From: a virus
Reading direction: 5' to 3' (one strand)
DNA: 45,863 nucleotides
IMG/VR virus record: IMGVR_UViG_3300030117_004523
Coordinates: 1-45,863 of that record
The position numbers and the translations under genes are program-made. Below, in pieces: positions 9,088 through 14,821 of this stretch. The notes beneath the pieces were generated by a model, which was not told the DNA's origin, ran no database searches, and saw only the letters and a program-made list of their open reading frames with translations. Every line of letters begins with the position of its first letter. Position 1 is the stretch's first letter.

Positions 9088-9116
9088 AATATAATTCTAA
9101 AATAAATATTTGACAA
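9088..9116 (-). promoter_or_regulatory. Leftward sigma70-like promoter for the late packaging genes
   Basis: On the minus strand, TTGTCA (9116-9111), a 17-base spacer and TATATT (9093-9088). The expected start point is about base 9081, which is the first base of the terminase small subunit ATG. Another promoter with the same -10 and the same spacer lies at 36972-37000. Confidence 0.55.
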
Positions 9117-9137
9117 GTATTTAAATTGTATTATATT
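9110..9137 (+). promoter_or_regulatory. Rightward sigma70-like promoter overlapping the leftward one
   Basis: TTGACA (9110-9115), a 16-base spacer and TATATT (9132-9137), with a start expected near 9144. Its -35 box lies on the same seven bases (TTGACAA) as the -35 of the leftward promoter, so the two cannot be occupied at once. Confidence 0.55.
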
Positions 9138-9182
9138 ACATCTCTCGCATATATGTAAATTGGTTGAAAACTTGTTCCGTAT

Positions 9183-9278
9183 ATGTATAAAGGGTTAGAA
9201 CAAGGGGGAGTAGCAAAGCCTAAGCGCAAGTCGAAGATGAATAAGCGTGCTACAAAGTCAAAGCAGACGAAAATATAG
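9183..9278 (+). CDS. Possible 31-residue, very basic micro-protein
   Basis: An ATG (9183) to TAG (9276-9278) frame of 31 codons, downstream of the rightward promoter. The product is strongly basic: after MYKGLEQGGVA almost half of the residues are Lys or Arg (KPKRKSKMNKRATKSKQTK), with no acidic residue in that part. This is the composition of nucleic-acid-binding peptides. No good ribosome binding site precedes the ATG, and an internal ATG (9237) is in frame, so translation is uncertain. It could instead be part of the noncoding RNA. Confidence 0.3.
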   Translation: MYKGLEQGGVAKPKRKSKMNKRATKSKQTKI

Positions 9279-9279
9279 T

Positions 9280-9385
9280 CATCCATTCTAAGAAGTGCTT
9301 TCAACTTAGATGTCCTTTCGGGCTCCGAAGAAACAAGGGCAGGACTACCTCTTTCTTAAGTATAGGGGGTAGATAGTCTCTGTCC
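9280..9385 (+). ncRNA. Candidate structured RNA in the divergent intergenic region
   Basis: Three adjacent stems can be drawn on the plus strand downstream of the rightward promoter. Stem 1: CTAAG (9288-9292) with CTTAG (9305-9309), continued by CAT/ATG outside a bulge. Stem 2: GTCCT (9312-9316) with AGGAC (9341-9345), enclosing TTCGG-GCT-CCGAA (9317-9329). Stem 3: CTACC (9345-9349) with GGTAG (9368-9372), or alternatively GACTA (9343-9347) with TAGTC (9374-9378). No open frame of useful length covers it. Stem density well above its AT-rich surroundings suggests a functional RNA, but no family is recognised. Confidence 0.4.
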
Positions 9386-9514
9386 AATACCCACCAAAGA
9401 AACAAGTATAATATAATGTAACAGGCAAATTTCTAAAAAAAATTCCCAAAATATTTTACAATCCCTTAAATTTCAAAAATAGCAATAGAATGAGTGTCAG
9501 GGTTTTTATGAGCG

Positions 9515-9546
9515 AAGCCCACCCCCAAAAAGGCTCGAGGGGGCTT
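9515..9546. other. GC-rich hairpin in the intergenic region
   Basis: AAGCCC (9515-9520) can pair with GGGCTT (9541-9546), and a competing pairing AGCC/GGCT lies inside. The C-run and G-run make it stand out from AT-rich flanks. No T-run follows directly, so it is not a classical terminator. Confidence 0.3.
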
Positions 9547-9650
9547 GACGATTAGGTTGAAATTTTCAATCACAATTATAATTCTTCTTTCTTATTATGG
9601 TGTAGCCTAAGGAATAAAGAACGACCACTTTCGAAAAATCCCTTTATAAG

Positions 9651-9682
9651 AAAAAACCCCAATCTATCAAATCGGGGCTTTT
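9651..9682. terminator. Bidirectional intrinsic terminator
   Basis: CCCC(A)AT (9657-9663) pairs with AT(C)GGGG (9671-9677). An A6 run on the left gives T6 for leftward transcripts, and CTTTT on the right serves rightward ones. It would end the RNA made from the 9110-9137 promoter before the early genes begin. Confidence 0.6.
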
Positions 9683-9704
9683 AAGGTAGGTTATAAGGTG
9701 GGCT

Positions 9705-9729
9705 ATATCTTGCGAGGCTTACAAGATAT
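9705..9729. promoter_or_regulatory. Perfect 8-base inverted repeat, possible operator
   Basis: ATATCTTG (9705-9712) and CAAGATAT (9722-9729) are separated by 9 bases. The centre-to-centre distance of 17 bases fits a dimeric DNA-binding protein contacting one face of the helix. It lies between the terminator and the AT-rich block in front of the early genes. Confidence 0.35.
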
Positions 9730-9884
9730 TACTCATAATTATATATATTGTCGCTAATGTAAGTAATAAGTTAATCATCTCTTTATCTTTCTTTATTATT
9801 ATAGTTTATTTCGTTTGACATTCGTCTATTGTTTACTTCTCTTCTTAATGTTATTATATAGTATGTATTCATTTGTTTTACTCC

Positions 9885-10010
9885 TTGTTTAATGATATAT
9901 AAATATAATATATAATATATATAATAAACAAATATTAAATAACTATTGTTATATATATTGATATTTAATATATTTAATTAATTGCTAACGCAATTATTAA
10001 TAAATAACCA
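9885..10010. other. Very AT-rich block, candidate replication origin / early promoter region
   Basis: About 125 bases made almost only of A and T (runs of TATA, ATATAT, TTAATATATTTAATTAATT), directly before the first early gene and between the two divergent operons. TATAAT-like hexamers are frequent. Such blocks act as unwinding elements or promoters. No iterons were recognised, so the origin assignment is inference from position and composition. The remainder of 9082-10034 outside the listed elements shows nothing further. Confidence 0.3.
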
Positions 10011-10034
10011 AAAAAACAGAAAGAGAGTTACATA

Positions 10035-10406
10035 ATGGCTAAAGAAAACAAAAGCCCAATAATGTCAAAAGAAGACATTTTAAAAAGTATGGGTATAGAC
10101 CCATCAAAAGTGAAGAACACAAAAACAACTAATAACGCTTCTTTAAGTGAGAAGGGCAAAGTTAGAAACGAAATAAAAGAGGGTATGGAAAAAGCAATTA
10201 GTGAAAGTACATATAATAAACTAATTGCAACAACAACCCTTAAAGCACAAAACGACCCAAAAGCCGAGCCTAAAATCAAGGACTTTGAAGGGCGTTTTTT
10301 AGTGATAGATAACAAGGAAAAAGGAGAGTATGAAATAATTGTGCCTAAGTTATATTTTGAGACTTACACAACACCTTATGTGAATTTCCTTGATGAAACA
10401 AAATAA
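10035..10406 (+). CDS. First early gene, unknown 123-residue protein
   Basis: A 123-residue, Lys-rich soluble protein with GAGAG 9 bases before the ATG. The first 60 residues are polar and Lys/Ser/Asn-rich; the last 35 (FEGRFLVIDNKEKGEYEIIVPKLYFETYTTPYVNF) look like a small beta fold. It is followed by a clear terminator before the rest of the early region. As the first gene after the divergent promoter region it is a candidate early regulator or host-takeover protein, but no motif supports a specific role. Confidence 0.65.
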   Translation: MAKENKSPIMSKEDILKSMGIDPSKVKNTKTTNNASLSEKGKVRNEIKEGMEKAISESTYNKLIATTTLKAQNDPKAEPKIKDFEGRFLVIDNKEKGEYEIIVPKLYFETYTTPYVNFLDETK

Positions 10407-10433
10407 CTAATAACACAAAATAACGAGGACAAG

Positions 10434-10466
10434 CCCTTGCACTTTAATTAGTGTGAGGGTTTTTTC
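10434..10466 (+). terminator. Intrinsic terminator after the first early gene
   Basis: CCCTTGCAC (10434-10442) pairs over its whole length (two G-U pairs) with GTGTGAGGG (10451-10459), loop of 8, followed by TTTTTT (10460-10465). It separates the first early gene from the downstream early genes, so these need their own promoter or antitermination. Confidence 0.75.
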
Positions 10467-10516
10467 TTACTCTTAACATTTCAACCATAGGCAAATAAAT
10501 CACACAATAAATTATT

Positions 10517-10526
10517 ATGATAGTGA
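10517..10526 (+). repeat. Early-region repeat motif, copy 1 (ATGATAGTGA)
   Basis: Ten bases of the shared motif, in the leader 24 bases before the start at 10550. The 16 bases ATGATAGTGATTAAAG are identical to those at 18142-18157. Confidence 0.6.
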
Positions 10527-10549
10527 TTAAAGGAATAGGAAAGGCAATT

Positions 10550-10834
10550 ATGACACCCAAAGAGATAGGCAAATTATTAGGCAATAAAAATTATGAATAT
10601 AAAGTAAATAATTTAGGCAATGGAAAGACACAAGTTATTATACAAAAGAAATTAATTAAGTGTGCAATGTGCAAGACAGAGATAAAACAAGATGAAGGCA
10701 TTAAAAAGCAAGACAGAAGAGTTGTTGCACTTATAGTTGAAAGAAAGTACTGCAAGAATTGTGCAAGTAATATTGATGATATACTGCACAACATTAGTGC
10801 TTCACACAAGGAGCCAATAGGAACAATGGTTTAG
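10550..10834 (+). CDS. Zinc-finger-like small early protein
   Basis: A 94-residue protein starting MTPKEIGKLLG. The ATG at 10550 is preferred over the in-frame ATG at 10517 because AGGAAAGG lies 5 bases before it, while 10517 has no binding site and lies in a repeat motif. Two CxxC pairs (CAMC and CKNC, about 34 residues apart) would bind one zinc ion. The N-terminal 45 residues (IGKLLGNKNYEYKVNNLGNGKTQVIIQKK) look like a small alpha/beta element. Function unknown; small zinc-ribbon proteins are typical of phage early regions. Confidence 0.65.
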   Translation: MTPKEIGKLLGNKNYEYKVNNLGNGKTQVIIQKKLIKCAMCKTEIKQDEGIKKQDRRVVALIVERKYCKNCASNIDDILHNISASHKEPIGTMV

Positions 10835-10845
10835 CGACTATTGTT

Positions 10846-10858
10846 CTGATGATAGTGA
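10846..10858 (+). repeat. Early-region repeat motif, copy 2 (CTGATGATAGTGA)
   Basis: Full 13-base copy in the gap before the start at 10892. It is followed by a purine-rich stretch (GGAATAGGAATAGGAACAAGGAG) similar to that after copy 1, so motif plus leader seem duplicated. Confidence 0.65.
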
Positions 10859-10891
10859 TAACAGGAATAGGAATAGGAACAAGGAGATTTT

Positions 10892-11140
10892 ATGATAGAC
10901 CCAGAAAGAAAGATACAGGCTGTAATAAACAGGCTTGAAGATGAAAAGAATTTATACAAGAAGATAGTTACAGACCCTCAAAAGAGCAAAGACCTTGTAT
11001 TGCTTAGTGATAACGAAAGGCAAACAGAAGAGCGTTGGATACAGAAGTGTTTAGGTATAGTTAGGGGCATAGAGATAGCAATAGATAAATTAGGATTATT
11101 AATAAATAAAGTCACTGATGATAGTGACAGGAAGGAATAA
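10892..11140 (+). CDS. Small helical early protein, unknown function
   Basis: An 82-residue protein with AAGGAG 5 bases before the ATG. It is almost entirely helical and charged (MIDPERKIQAVINRLEDEKNLYKKI, then QTEERWIQKCLGIVRGIEIAIDKLGLLI), likely a helical hairpin or dimer. Its last codons (DDSDRKE) are written by copy 3 of the repeat motif. No family recognised. Confidence 0.6.
   Translation: MIDPERKIQAVINRLEDEKNLYKKIVTDPQKSKDLVLLSDNERQTEERWIQKCLGIVRGIEIAIDKLGLLINKVTDDSDRKE
11115..11127 (+). repeat. Early-region repeat motif, copy 3 (CTGATGATAGTGA)
   Basis: Full 13-base copy, inside the 3' end of the 10892 gene (read there as Asp-Asp-Ser) and 17 bases before the start at 11144. It runs directly into the ribosome binding site AGGAAGGA. 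Confidence 0.65.
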
Positions 11141-11143
11141 GTA

Positions 11144-11572
11144 ATGGACGAACTTACATTCAAGTTACCTGTGGACAGTATAACAGAGGAAGATATGAAT
11201 GAGGTTATACGAGATAGACACAGAATTGACCTTAGAGAACACAGGTTACACATGGCACTAAAAACATCGGGAATATTAAATGATATATTCAGAGATGAAA
11301 ACCCAAAGAAATGTATATGCAGTGATGGATATTTATATGCATTTGTGTATTATGAAGGAAGGGAAGCAAAGCAGTATGGTTTATGGGTTAGGTCTGAGGA
11401 TAATCAAGAGATATGTTATGAGTTAACAGGTTTAAAAAGCCCTAAGGAAGCACGCCAAGAATGGGGTGAAGTGACAGATTTAACAGGCGTTACAGTATAC
11501 ACATATCAAATGCTTAAAGAAATAGCTGTTAGCATTGGTTGGATAGATGAAGACAGCAAATGGTTAATATAA
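11144..11572 (+). CDS. Unknown early protein (142 residues)
   Basis: A soluble 142-residue protein with AGGAAGGA before the ATG. The first 50 residues are charged helix (DELTFKLPVDSITEEDMNEVIRDRHRIDLREH), the middle is beta-like (CSDGYLYAFVYYEGREAKQYGLWVRSED), and the C-terminus again helical. No catalytic or metal-binding motif stands out. It belongs to the run of closely packed small early genes. Confidence 0.6.
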   Translation: MDELTFKLPVDSITEEDMNEVIRDRHRIDLREHRLHMALKTSGILNDIFRDENPKKCICSDGYLYAFVYYEGREAKQYGLWVRSEDNQEICYELTGLKSPKEARQEWGEVTDLTGVTVYTYQMLKEIAVSIGWIDEDSKWLI

Positions 11573-11603
11573 ATAAACAAACAATAAAAACAAGGAGAAA
11601 CAA

Positions 11604-12383
11604 ATGTCAAACTTTACAGATGACGAAGGAAACGCATTATTTAATGAGATAGCAGGCACAAATGATGATATAGAGTTAATCTATAAATCAGTAGATGTGT
11701 TGAATAAATCAAAAGGACTAACAGGTGAGGAGTATATTGCATTTAAGGCAGTAATAGATAGAATATTCTCTGAAACAAAATTAAACAATAATGCTATTGA
11801 ATTATTTCACAAAACAAATAGCACAGGGTTTAATTGTAACGACATTTCTACCCTGTATGAGACACCAGACCAGGCGCACAAGTTATTCAAATGGCACAGA
11901 ATGGATAGGGCTTGGAGGCTATTTTACAGAAAAGATAAAAATAGAAACATTGTTGCTAATGATATGAGTGCAGACAAAATGTATAATACAATACGAGAAA
12001 AGATTCATTCAAGGCTCGTTATTGACTTCAGTTGGCCACATCAGTTAGGCTCACAACTTATATTGATAAGAGATTATTGGGGTAATTACGTTGCACATCA
12101 AGCGCAGGGTCAGCTCAAACCAATAGATTTTGCTATATGTTTACAGGGTATAATAGATACTGTTGGTAACTATTTATATAAGCAAGACAAAGAACAGACA
12201 ATATATAGCACTAAACAGGCAAATCAAATGGCTGATGAAGCCCTTGAAGATACAACATTAATAAGGTGGTGGATTGAAGACTATATAAAAGCAAACCCTA
12301 ACTATGTGCACCCAACTTTACAGGAAGTATTAGATAGGATAGAAGAAACAAAAGATGATAGTGATACAGAGGGAGGAGAATAA
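11604..12383 (+). CDS. Unknown early protein (259 residues)
   Basis: The longest product of the first early block, 259 residues, with AAGGAG 6 bases before the ATG. It is predicted helical and soluble. Segments such as LFKWHRMDRAWRLFYRKDKNRN and VIDFSWPHQLGSQLILIRDYWGNYVAHQAQGQ are aromatic-rich and probably form the core. The acidic C-terminus (ETKDDSDTEGGE) is written partly by copy 4 of the repeat motif. No known domain was recognised. The stop overlaps the start of the next micro-gene (TAATG). Confidence 0.6.
   Translation: MSNFTDDEGNALFNEIAGTNDDIELIYKSVDVLNKSKGLTGEEYIAFKAVIDRIFSETKLNNNAIELFHKTNSTGFNCNDISTLYETPDQAHKLFKWHRMDRAWRLFYRKDKNRNIVANDMSADKMYNTIREKIHSRLVIDFSWPHQLGSQLILIRDYWGNYVAHQAQGQLKPIDFAICLQGIIDTVGNYLYKQDKEQTIYSTKQANQMADEALEDTTLIRWWIEDYIKANPNYVHPTLQEVLDRIEETKDDSDTEGGE
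12354..12364 (+). repeat. Early-region repeat motif, copy 4 (GATGATAGTGA)
   Basis: 11-base copy inside the 3' end of the 259-residue gene (read as Asp-Asp-Ser-Asp), 18 bases before the start at 12383. It is followed by the ribosome binding site GGGAGGAG. Confidence 0.6.
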
Positions 12384-12484
12384 TGAAGGATAGAACACTT
12401 AAACGAATAACATGGACTGTAATACTTATAACAGGTACACTATTTTGGTATGCAGTTATTAAAAGAGTAATGGAGGCAATGTAA
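12383..12484 (+). CDS. 33-residue single-span membrane protein
   Basis: A short frame linked to both neighbours by TAATG overlaps (12381-12385 and 12482-12486) and preceded by GGGAGGAG, which strongly supports translation. The product has a basic N-terminus (MKDRTLKRI), one membrane span (TWTVILITGTLFWYAVI) and a short tail (KRVMEAM). Positive charge on the N-terminal side predicts an N-in topology. Function unknown; such phage micro-proteins can act on membrane-bound host enzymes or in superinfection exclusion. Confidence 0.6.
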   Translation: MKDRTLKRITWTVILITGTLFWYAVIKRVMEAM

Positions 12485-12747
12485 TGACAGCATTTAATTC
12501 AGACCTTAGAAAGATAATACAAGACGAAGTGGAAAGAACACTTCTAAGCAGAGACAAAATGAAGACACTCAAATCAGAGCTTGACTTTGTTATGGGTGCT
12601 GTCACTGTGATGAGAATAGTAAATATGCACTTATATTGTACAGATGATGAGCAAAGTATGGATTGTGTACCACCTATGTGGTTATTATATCCAATGTCAG
12701 GCAGAAGTATAGTGGAAGAGCTAAAGAAGGGAGTTAAAGATGATTAA
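12484..12747 (+). CDS. Unknown early protein (87 residues)
   Basis: An 87-residue soluble protein coupled to the membrane micro-gene by TAATG, with ATGGAGG in its upstream region. The N-terminal half is a charged helix (DLRKIIQDEVERTLLSRDKMKTLKSELDFVMG); the rest has two Cys and a hydrophobic MWLLYPMSG segment. It overlaps the next gene by 8 bases. No family recognised. Confidence 0.55.
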   Translation: MTAFNSDLRKIIQDEVERTLLSRDKMKTLKSELDFVMGAVTVMRIVNMHLYCTDDEQSMDCVPPMWLLYPMSGRSIVEELKKGVKDD

Positions 12748-13198
12748 AGGCAATACATCATCATTGTGGGACAAGATGTCTGTTGAAGATAAACATATAA
12801 TGGAAGGTGAGCCTAACAGTTGTAGAGACTGCCCTATTGCACTTGCAATGACAGATTATGAGCCCTTATTTGATATGGGTAGAGAAAAAAGGCATAAAGT
12901 TAATATAAATACACTAGCAGAAGATTGGTTTGCTGAAGATGTTTGTGGAGCAATGTCGCACAGAATTATAGTGCATCCTGATGATGTGTATGAGGTAGAA
13001 CAGTTCATAGACAGCTTTGACCATATAAACGATAACCCACACAGTAATGAGACAGAAGATTATTATGATTGGGAAGAAAATTATAGAAATGAAAACTTTG
13101 TTCCATTCACATTTAGATACAGGGTTGTGCCTTGGTATGAAACGATAGAAAAGATTTGGGTAGATGGTGAACTCAAACTACAGAAAGGTGGCAAGTAA
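12740..13198 (+). CDS. Unknown early protein (152 residues), possibly metal-binding
   Basis: A 152-residue acidic protein with GGGAG before the ATG. It contains Cys at NSCRDCPIALAM and a further Cys in EDVCGAMSHRIIVHPDDVYEVEQF, with several His, so a metal site is possible. The central region is very acidic and aromatic (NETEDYYDWEENYRNENFVPFTFRYRVVPWYETIEKIW). Linked to the next gene by TAATG. Acidic proteins of this kind may mimic DNA, which would be in keeping with an anti-defence role, but this is only a suggestion. Confidence 0.55.
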   Translation: MIKGNTSSLWDKMSVEDKHIMEGEPNSCRDCPIALAMTDYEPLFDMGREKRHKVNINTLAEDWFAEDVCGAMSHRIIVHPDDVYEVEQFIDSFDHINDNPHSNETEDYYDWEENYRNENFVPFTFRYRVVPWYETIEKIWVDGELKLQKGGK

Positions 13199-13428
13199 TG
13201 AGGTTTGTATTTATAGTAGATGATGCAGAGCATGATGAGGCTGCAGGCCTTAACATAAGAGAAGAAGCAAAGTTAAACAAAGTATCAACAGATGAGATTA
13301 TCAATGACATATGTAATGGCTTTTGGCAATTTGCACAGAGCTATGAGCTATGTTGCTATACTGATGATATTTATGAAAAACCATTTAGTAATGTAAAGGA
13401 GGATGATAGTGAAAGCAATAAAAAGTAA
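13198..13428 (+). CDS. Small acidic early protein
   Basis: A 76-residue protein, start coupled by TAATG to the gene before, with AAAGGTGG upstream. The first strand (MRFVFIVDDAEHDEAAG) and acidic composition are visible; no domain recognised. Its 3' end overlaps the next gene by 26 bases, and its codons for EDDSESNKK are written by copy 5 of the repeat motif. Confidence 0.55.
   Translation: MRFVFIVDDAEHDEAAGLNIREEAKLNKVSTDEIINDICNGFWQFAQSYELCCYTDDIYEKPFSNVKEDDSESNKK
13402..13412 (+). repeat. Early-region repeat motif, copy 5 (GATGATAGTGA)
   Basis: 11-base copy placed directly after AAAGGAGG (13395-13402). It contains both candidate start codons of the next gene: ATG 13403 and GTG 13409. Confidence 0.6.
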
Positions 13429-13618
13429 ACCTAAGTTCTGTTCTATATGCACAGAGCCAATAGATAAACAAAGAACTGAAGATGGCACAGTATATTGGGA
13501 CCAAGGCCATAATGCAGAGCCAATTAATGGTGGTAGATGTTGTAGTCTATGTAATAATAATGTTGTTCTACCTGCTAGACTATCTCAGTTTGGATTAAAA
13601 ATAGACTTGGAGAACTAA
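13403..13618 (+). CDS. Zinc-ribbon early protein
   Basis: A 71-residue protein with two CxxC knuckles, CSIC (near residue 13) and CCSLC (near residue 48), a typical small zinc ribbon. The Shine-Dalgarno sequence AAAGGAGG touches the ATG at 13403 with no spacer, whereas GTG 13409 is 6 bases away, so the true start may be the GTG (two residues shorter). The C-terminal NVVLPARLSQFGL is a short helix. TAATG links it to the next gene. Function unknown. Confidence 0.65.
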   Translation: MIVKAIKSKPKFCSICTEPIDKQRTEDGTVYWDQGHNAEPINGGRCCSLCNNNVVLPARLSQFGLKIDLEN

Positions 13619-13887
13619 TGGGTATACAATATAAATTTCATTGTAGTGGCTGTAGCAAACCTGACAAAGAGTTTCCTGTTAGATTTGAAGACTATGAAAT
13701 AGGACACCCTATATACAATGCACCAAGAGTAACAGAACATATGTGGGCAAGGAATGATGCTTATGGTATATACACAGGCTTATACTGTGATAAATGCTAT
13801 AATGACCCACATACATACACATACAGAAAAGATAGATACCACGATGAAGCATATTGTGGGGAAAGGATAGAACCAGATGATTTTTAA
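13618..13887 (+). CDS. Cysteine-rich small early protein
   Basis: An 89-residue protein with CSGC near residue 10, CDKC near residue 58 and a further Cys in the tail (YCGERIEPDDF), plus many Tyr, His and Asp. This is consistent with one zinc site and a compact fold. It follows another zinc-ribbon gene with TAATG coupling. No family recognised. Confidence 0.6.
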   Translation: MGIQYKFHCSGCSKPDKEFPVRFEDYEIGHPIYNAPRVTEHMWARNDAYGIYTGLYCDKCYNDPHTYTYRKDRYHDEAYCGERIEPDDF

Positions 13888-14083
13888 ACAGGTAAGGCGC
13901 ATTAAATCGCAGAAAGTATATTCAAAGAACAATTGGGAAGAAGTTCCTTCTGAAGACCTGTGGGAAGACGGAGAGCTTTCTGTTTTAGACTTAATGCATA
14001 AGATAGAGCGTAAAGTTTTAGTGGAAGGCAGTTGGATATTAATAAGGAGGCGACCAGATGACAATGAACATCGCAACAGTTAA
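13877..14083 (+). CDS. Small early protein, unknown
   Basis: A 68-residue protein with a basic start (MIFKQVRRIKSQK), an acidic middle (EEVPSEDLWEDGELSVLDLMHKI) and a final strand (KVLVEGSWILIRRRPDD). AAAGGA lies about 10 bases before the ATG. It overlaps both neighbours (11 and 26 bases), the usual packing here. No domain recognised. Confidence 0.5.
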   Translation: MIFKQVRRIKSQKVYSKNNWEEVPSEDLWEDGELSVLDLMHKIERKVLVEGSWILIRRRPDDNEHRNS

Positions 14084-14258
14084 GATGGATGATAAGGGTA
14101 GGATAACACTGCCCACATCATTCCTTAAAGCAAACAATATAGACATAGGTGGTTGGGTAATAATAAAACCTGTGTATAACGATAACAGTGCTTGTAAACT
14201 AAAGTTCAAGCCTAGAAAGAAAGAGGTAACAGATGGCATGGCAAAAGATAATATCTGA
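14058..14258 (+). CDS. AbrB/MazE-like DNA-binding protein
   Basis: A 66-residue protein with AAGGAGG 8 bases before the ATG. The first 45 residues (NIATVKMDDKGRITLPTSFLKANNIDIGGWVIIKPVY) carry the swapped-hairpin signature of the AbrB/SpoVT/MazE superfamily (D-x-K-G-R-I-x-L-P), which forms a dimer that grips DNA. The tail is short and basic. It is one of few recognisable regulators in the early region and may control the early/late switch or host genes. No partner toxin gene is next to it, so an antitoxin role is not supported. Confidence 0.7.
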   Translation: MTMNIATVKMDDKGRITLPTSFLKANNIDIGGWVIIKPVYNDNSACKLKFKPRKKEVTDGMAKDNI

Positions 14259-14529
14259 AGATGGAGATTATCAGACAATAATATACAGTAACAAAGAACA
14301 TAAGCCCACATTGGAACAGATGCAAAAGTTTGTTGGTGGCTATATACAAGTAGTAACCAATGAAGATGGCGACCAGTTTATTGTTGATGAGGAAGGCAGA
14401 CTTAAAGGTAAGCCTGTTAACCCTGATGCAAGTGAACTGTGGCTTGGAGACCATTGGGCAGAAGAAGATGACTTTAAAAATCTTGTAGGAGATGTAATGG
14501 TTCTACAGGGGGAAGCGAGGATAGACTAA
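14233..14529 (+). CDS. DUF3846-like protein
   Basis: A 98-residue protein. The stretch LEQMQKFVGGYIQVVTNEDGDQFIVDEEGRLKGKPVNPDASELW followed by LVGDVMVLQGEA has the shape of DUF3846, a small domain common in phages and mobile elements (GYIQVV, then D-E-x-G-x-x-K-x-x-x-N, then GDVMVL). Its molecular role is not established. It overlaps the AbrB-like gene by 26 bases and joins the next gene by TAATG. Confidence 0.65.
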   Translation: MAWQKIISEDGDYQTIIYSNKEHKPTLEQMQKFVGGYIQVVTNEDGDQFIVDEEGRLKGKPVNPDASELWLGDHWAEEDDFKNLVGDVMVLQGEARID

Positions 14530-14804
14530 TGAGTAGATTCTATGGGACTGTACATAGCAGTAACTTTAAAACAATAGCCTCAAGACGAGGACATACTGAT
14601 GTAAGCGGACACATTAGAGGATGGGACGCAGGGGTTAAGGTACACGGGTACAAAGCAACTGATGATAGTGATGAGTTCCAAATATACCTCACAAGTGGTA
14701 GCCGAGACAGTAGAAGAGATTTATTCTTAGGCACAGTAGTGCTTGAAAATAACGAGACCAGGTTTGTGCCTGGAGCTCACATTAACGAAATAATAACCAA
14801 ATAA
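14529..14804 (+). CDS. Conserved phage protein of the MSRFYG type, unknown function
   Basis: A 91-residue, His/Arg/Gly-containing beta-rich protein. The opening MSRFYGTVHSS followed by SGHIRGWDAGVKVHGYKA resembles a small protein seen in many tailed phages (start MSRFYG, later HxRGWxxGxxV). The repeat motif CTGATGATAGTGA occurs inside it (14659-14671) and writes DDSD, the only full copy far from a start codon. GAGGA precedes the ATG. Function unknown. Confidence 0.6.
   Translation: MSRFYGTVHSSNFKTIASRRGHTDVSGHIRGWDAGVKVHGYKATDDSDEFQIYLTSGSRDSRRDLFLGTVVLENNETRFVPGAHINEIITK
14659..14671 (+). repeat. Early-region repeat motif, copy 6 (CTGATGATAGTGA)
   Basis: Full 13-base copy inside the 14529 gene, read as Thr-Asp-Asp-Ser-Asp; the next annotated start is 150 bases away. 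It is the exception to the near-start pattern. Confidence 0.55.
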
Positions 14805-14821
14805 AAGAGAAGGAGGCAGAA

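Noticed and set aside
9280-9385. Intergenic RNA as a group I intron, because GACTA/TAGTC resembles a P7 pairing around a P8-like hairpin.
   Set aside because: No P3, P4-P6 or P1 elements or flanking split exon could be identified; the remaining stems do not follow group I order.
10849-10940. Frame starting MIVITGIGIG within repeat-motif copy 2.
   Set aside because: No ribosome binding site before its ATG, and it runs out of phase through the well-supported gene at 10892; better explained as the leader carrying the repeat motif.
14058-14258. AbrB-like protein as an antitoxin of a toxin-antitoxin pair.
   Set aside because: Neither neighbour resembles a MazF, PIN or other toxin; the downstream gene is DUF3846-like.
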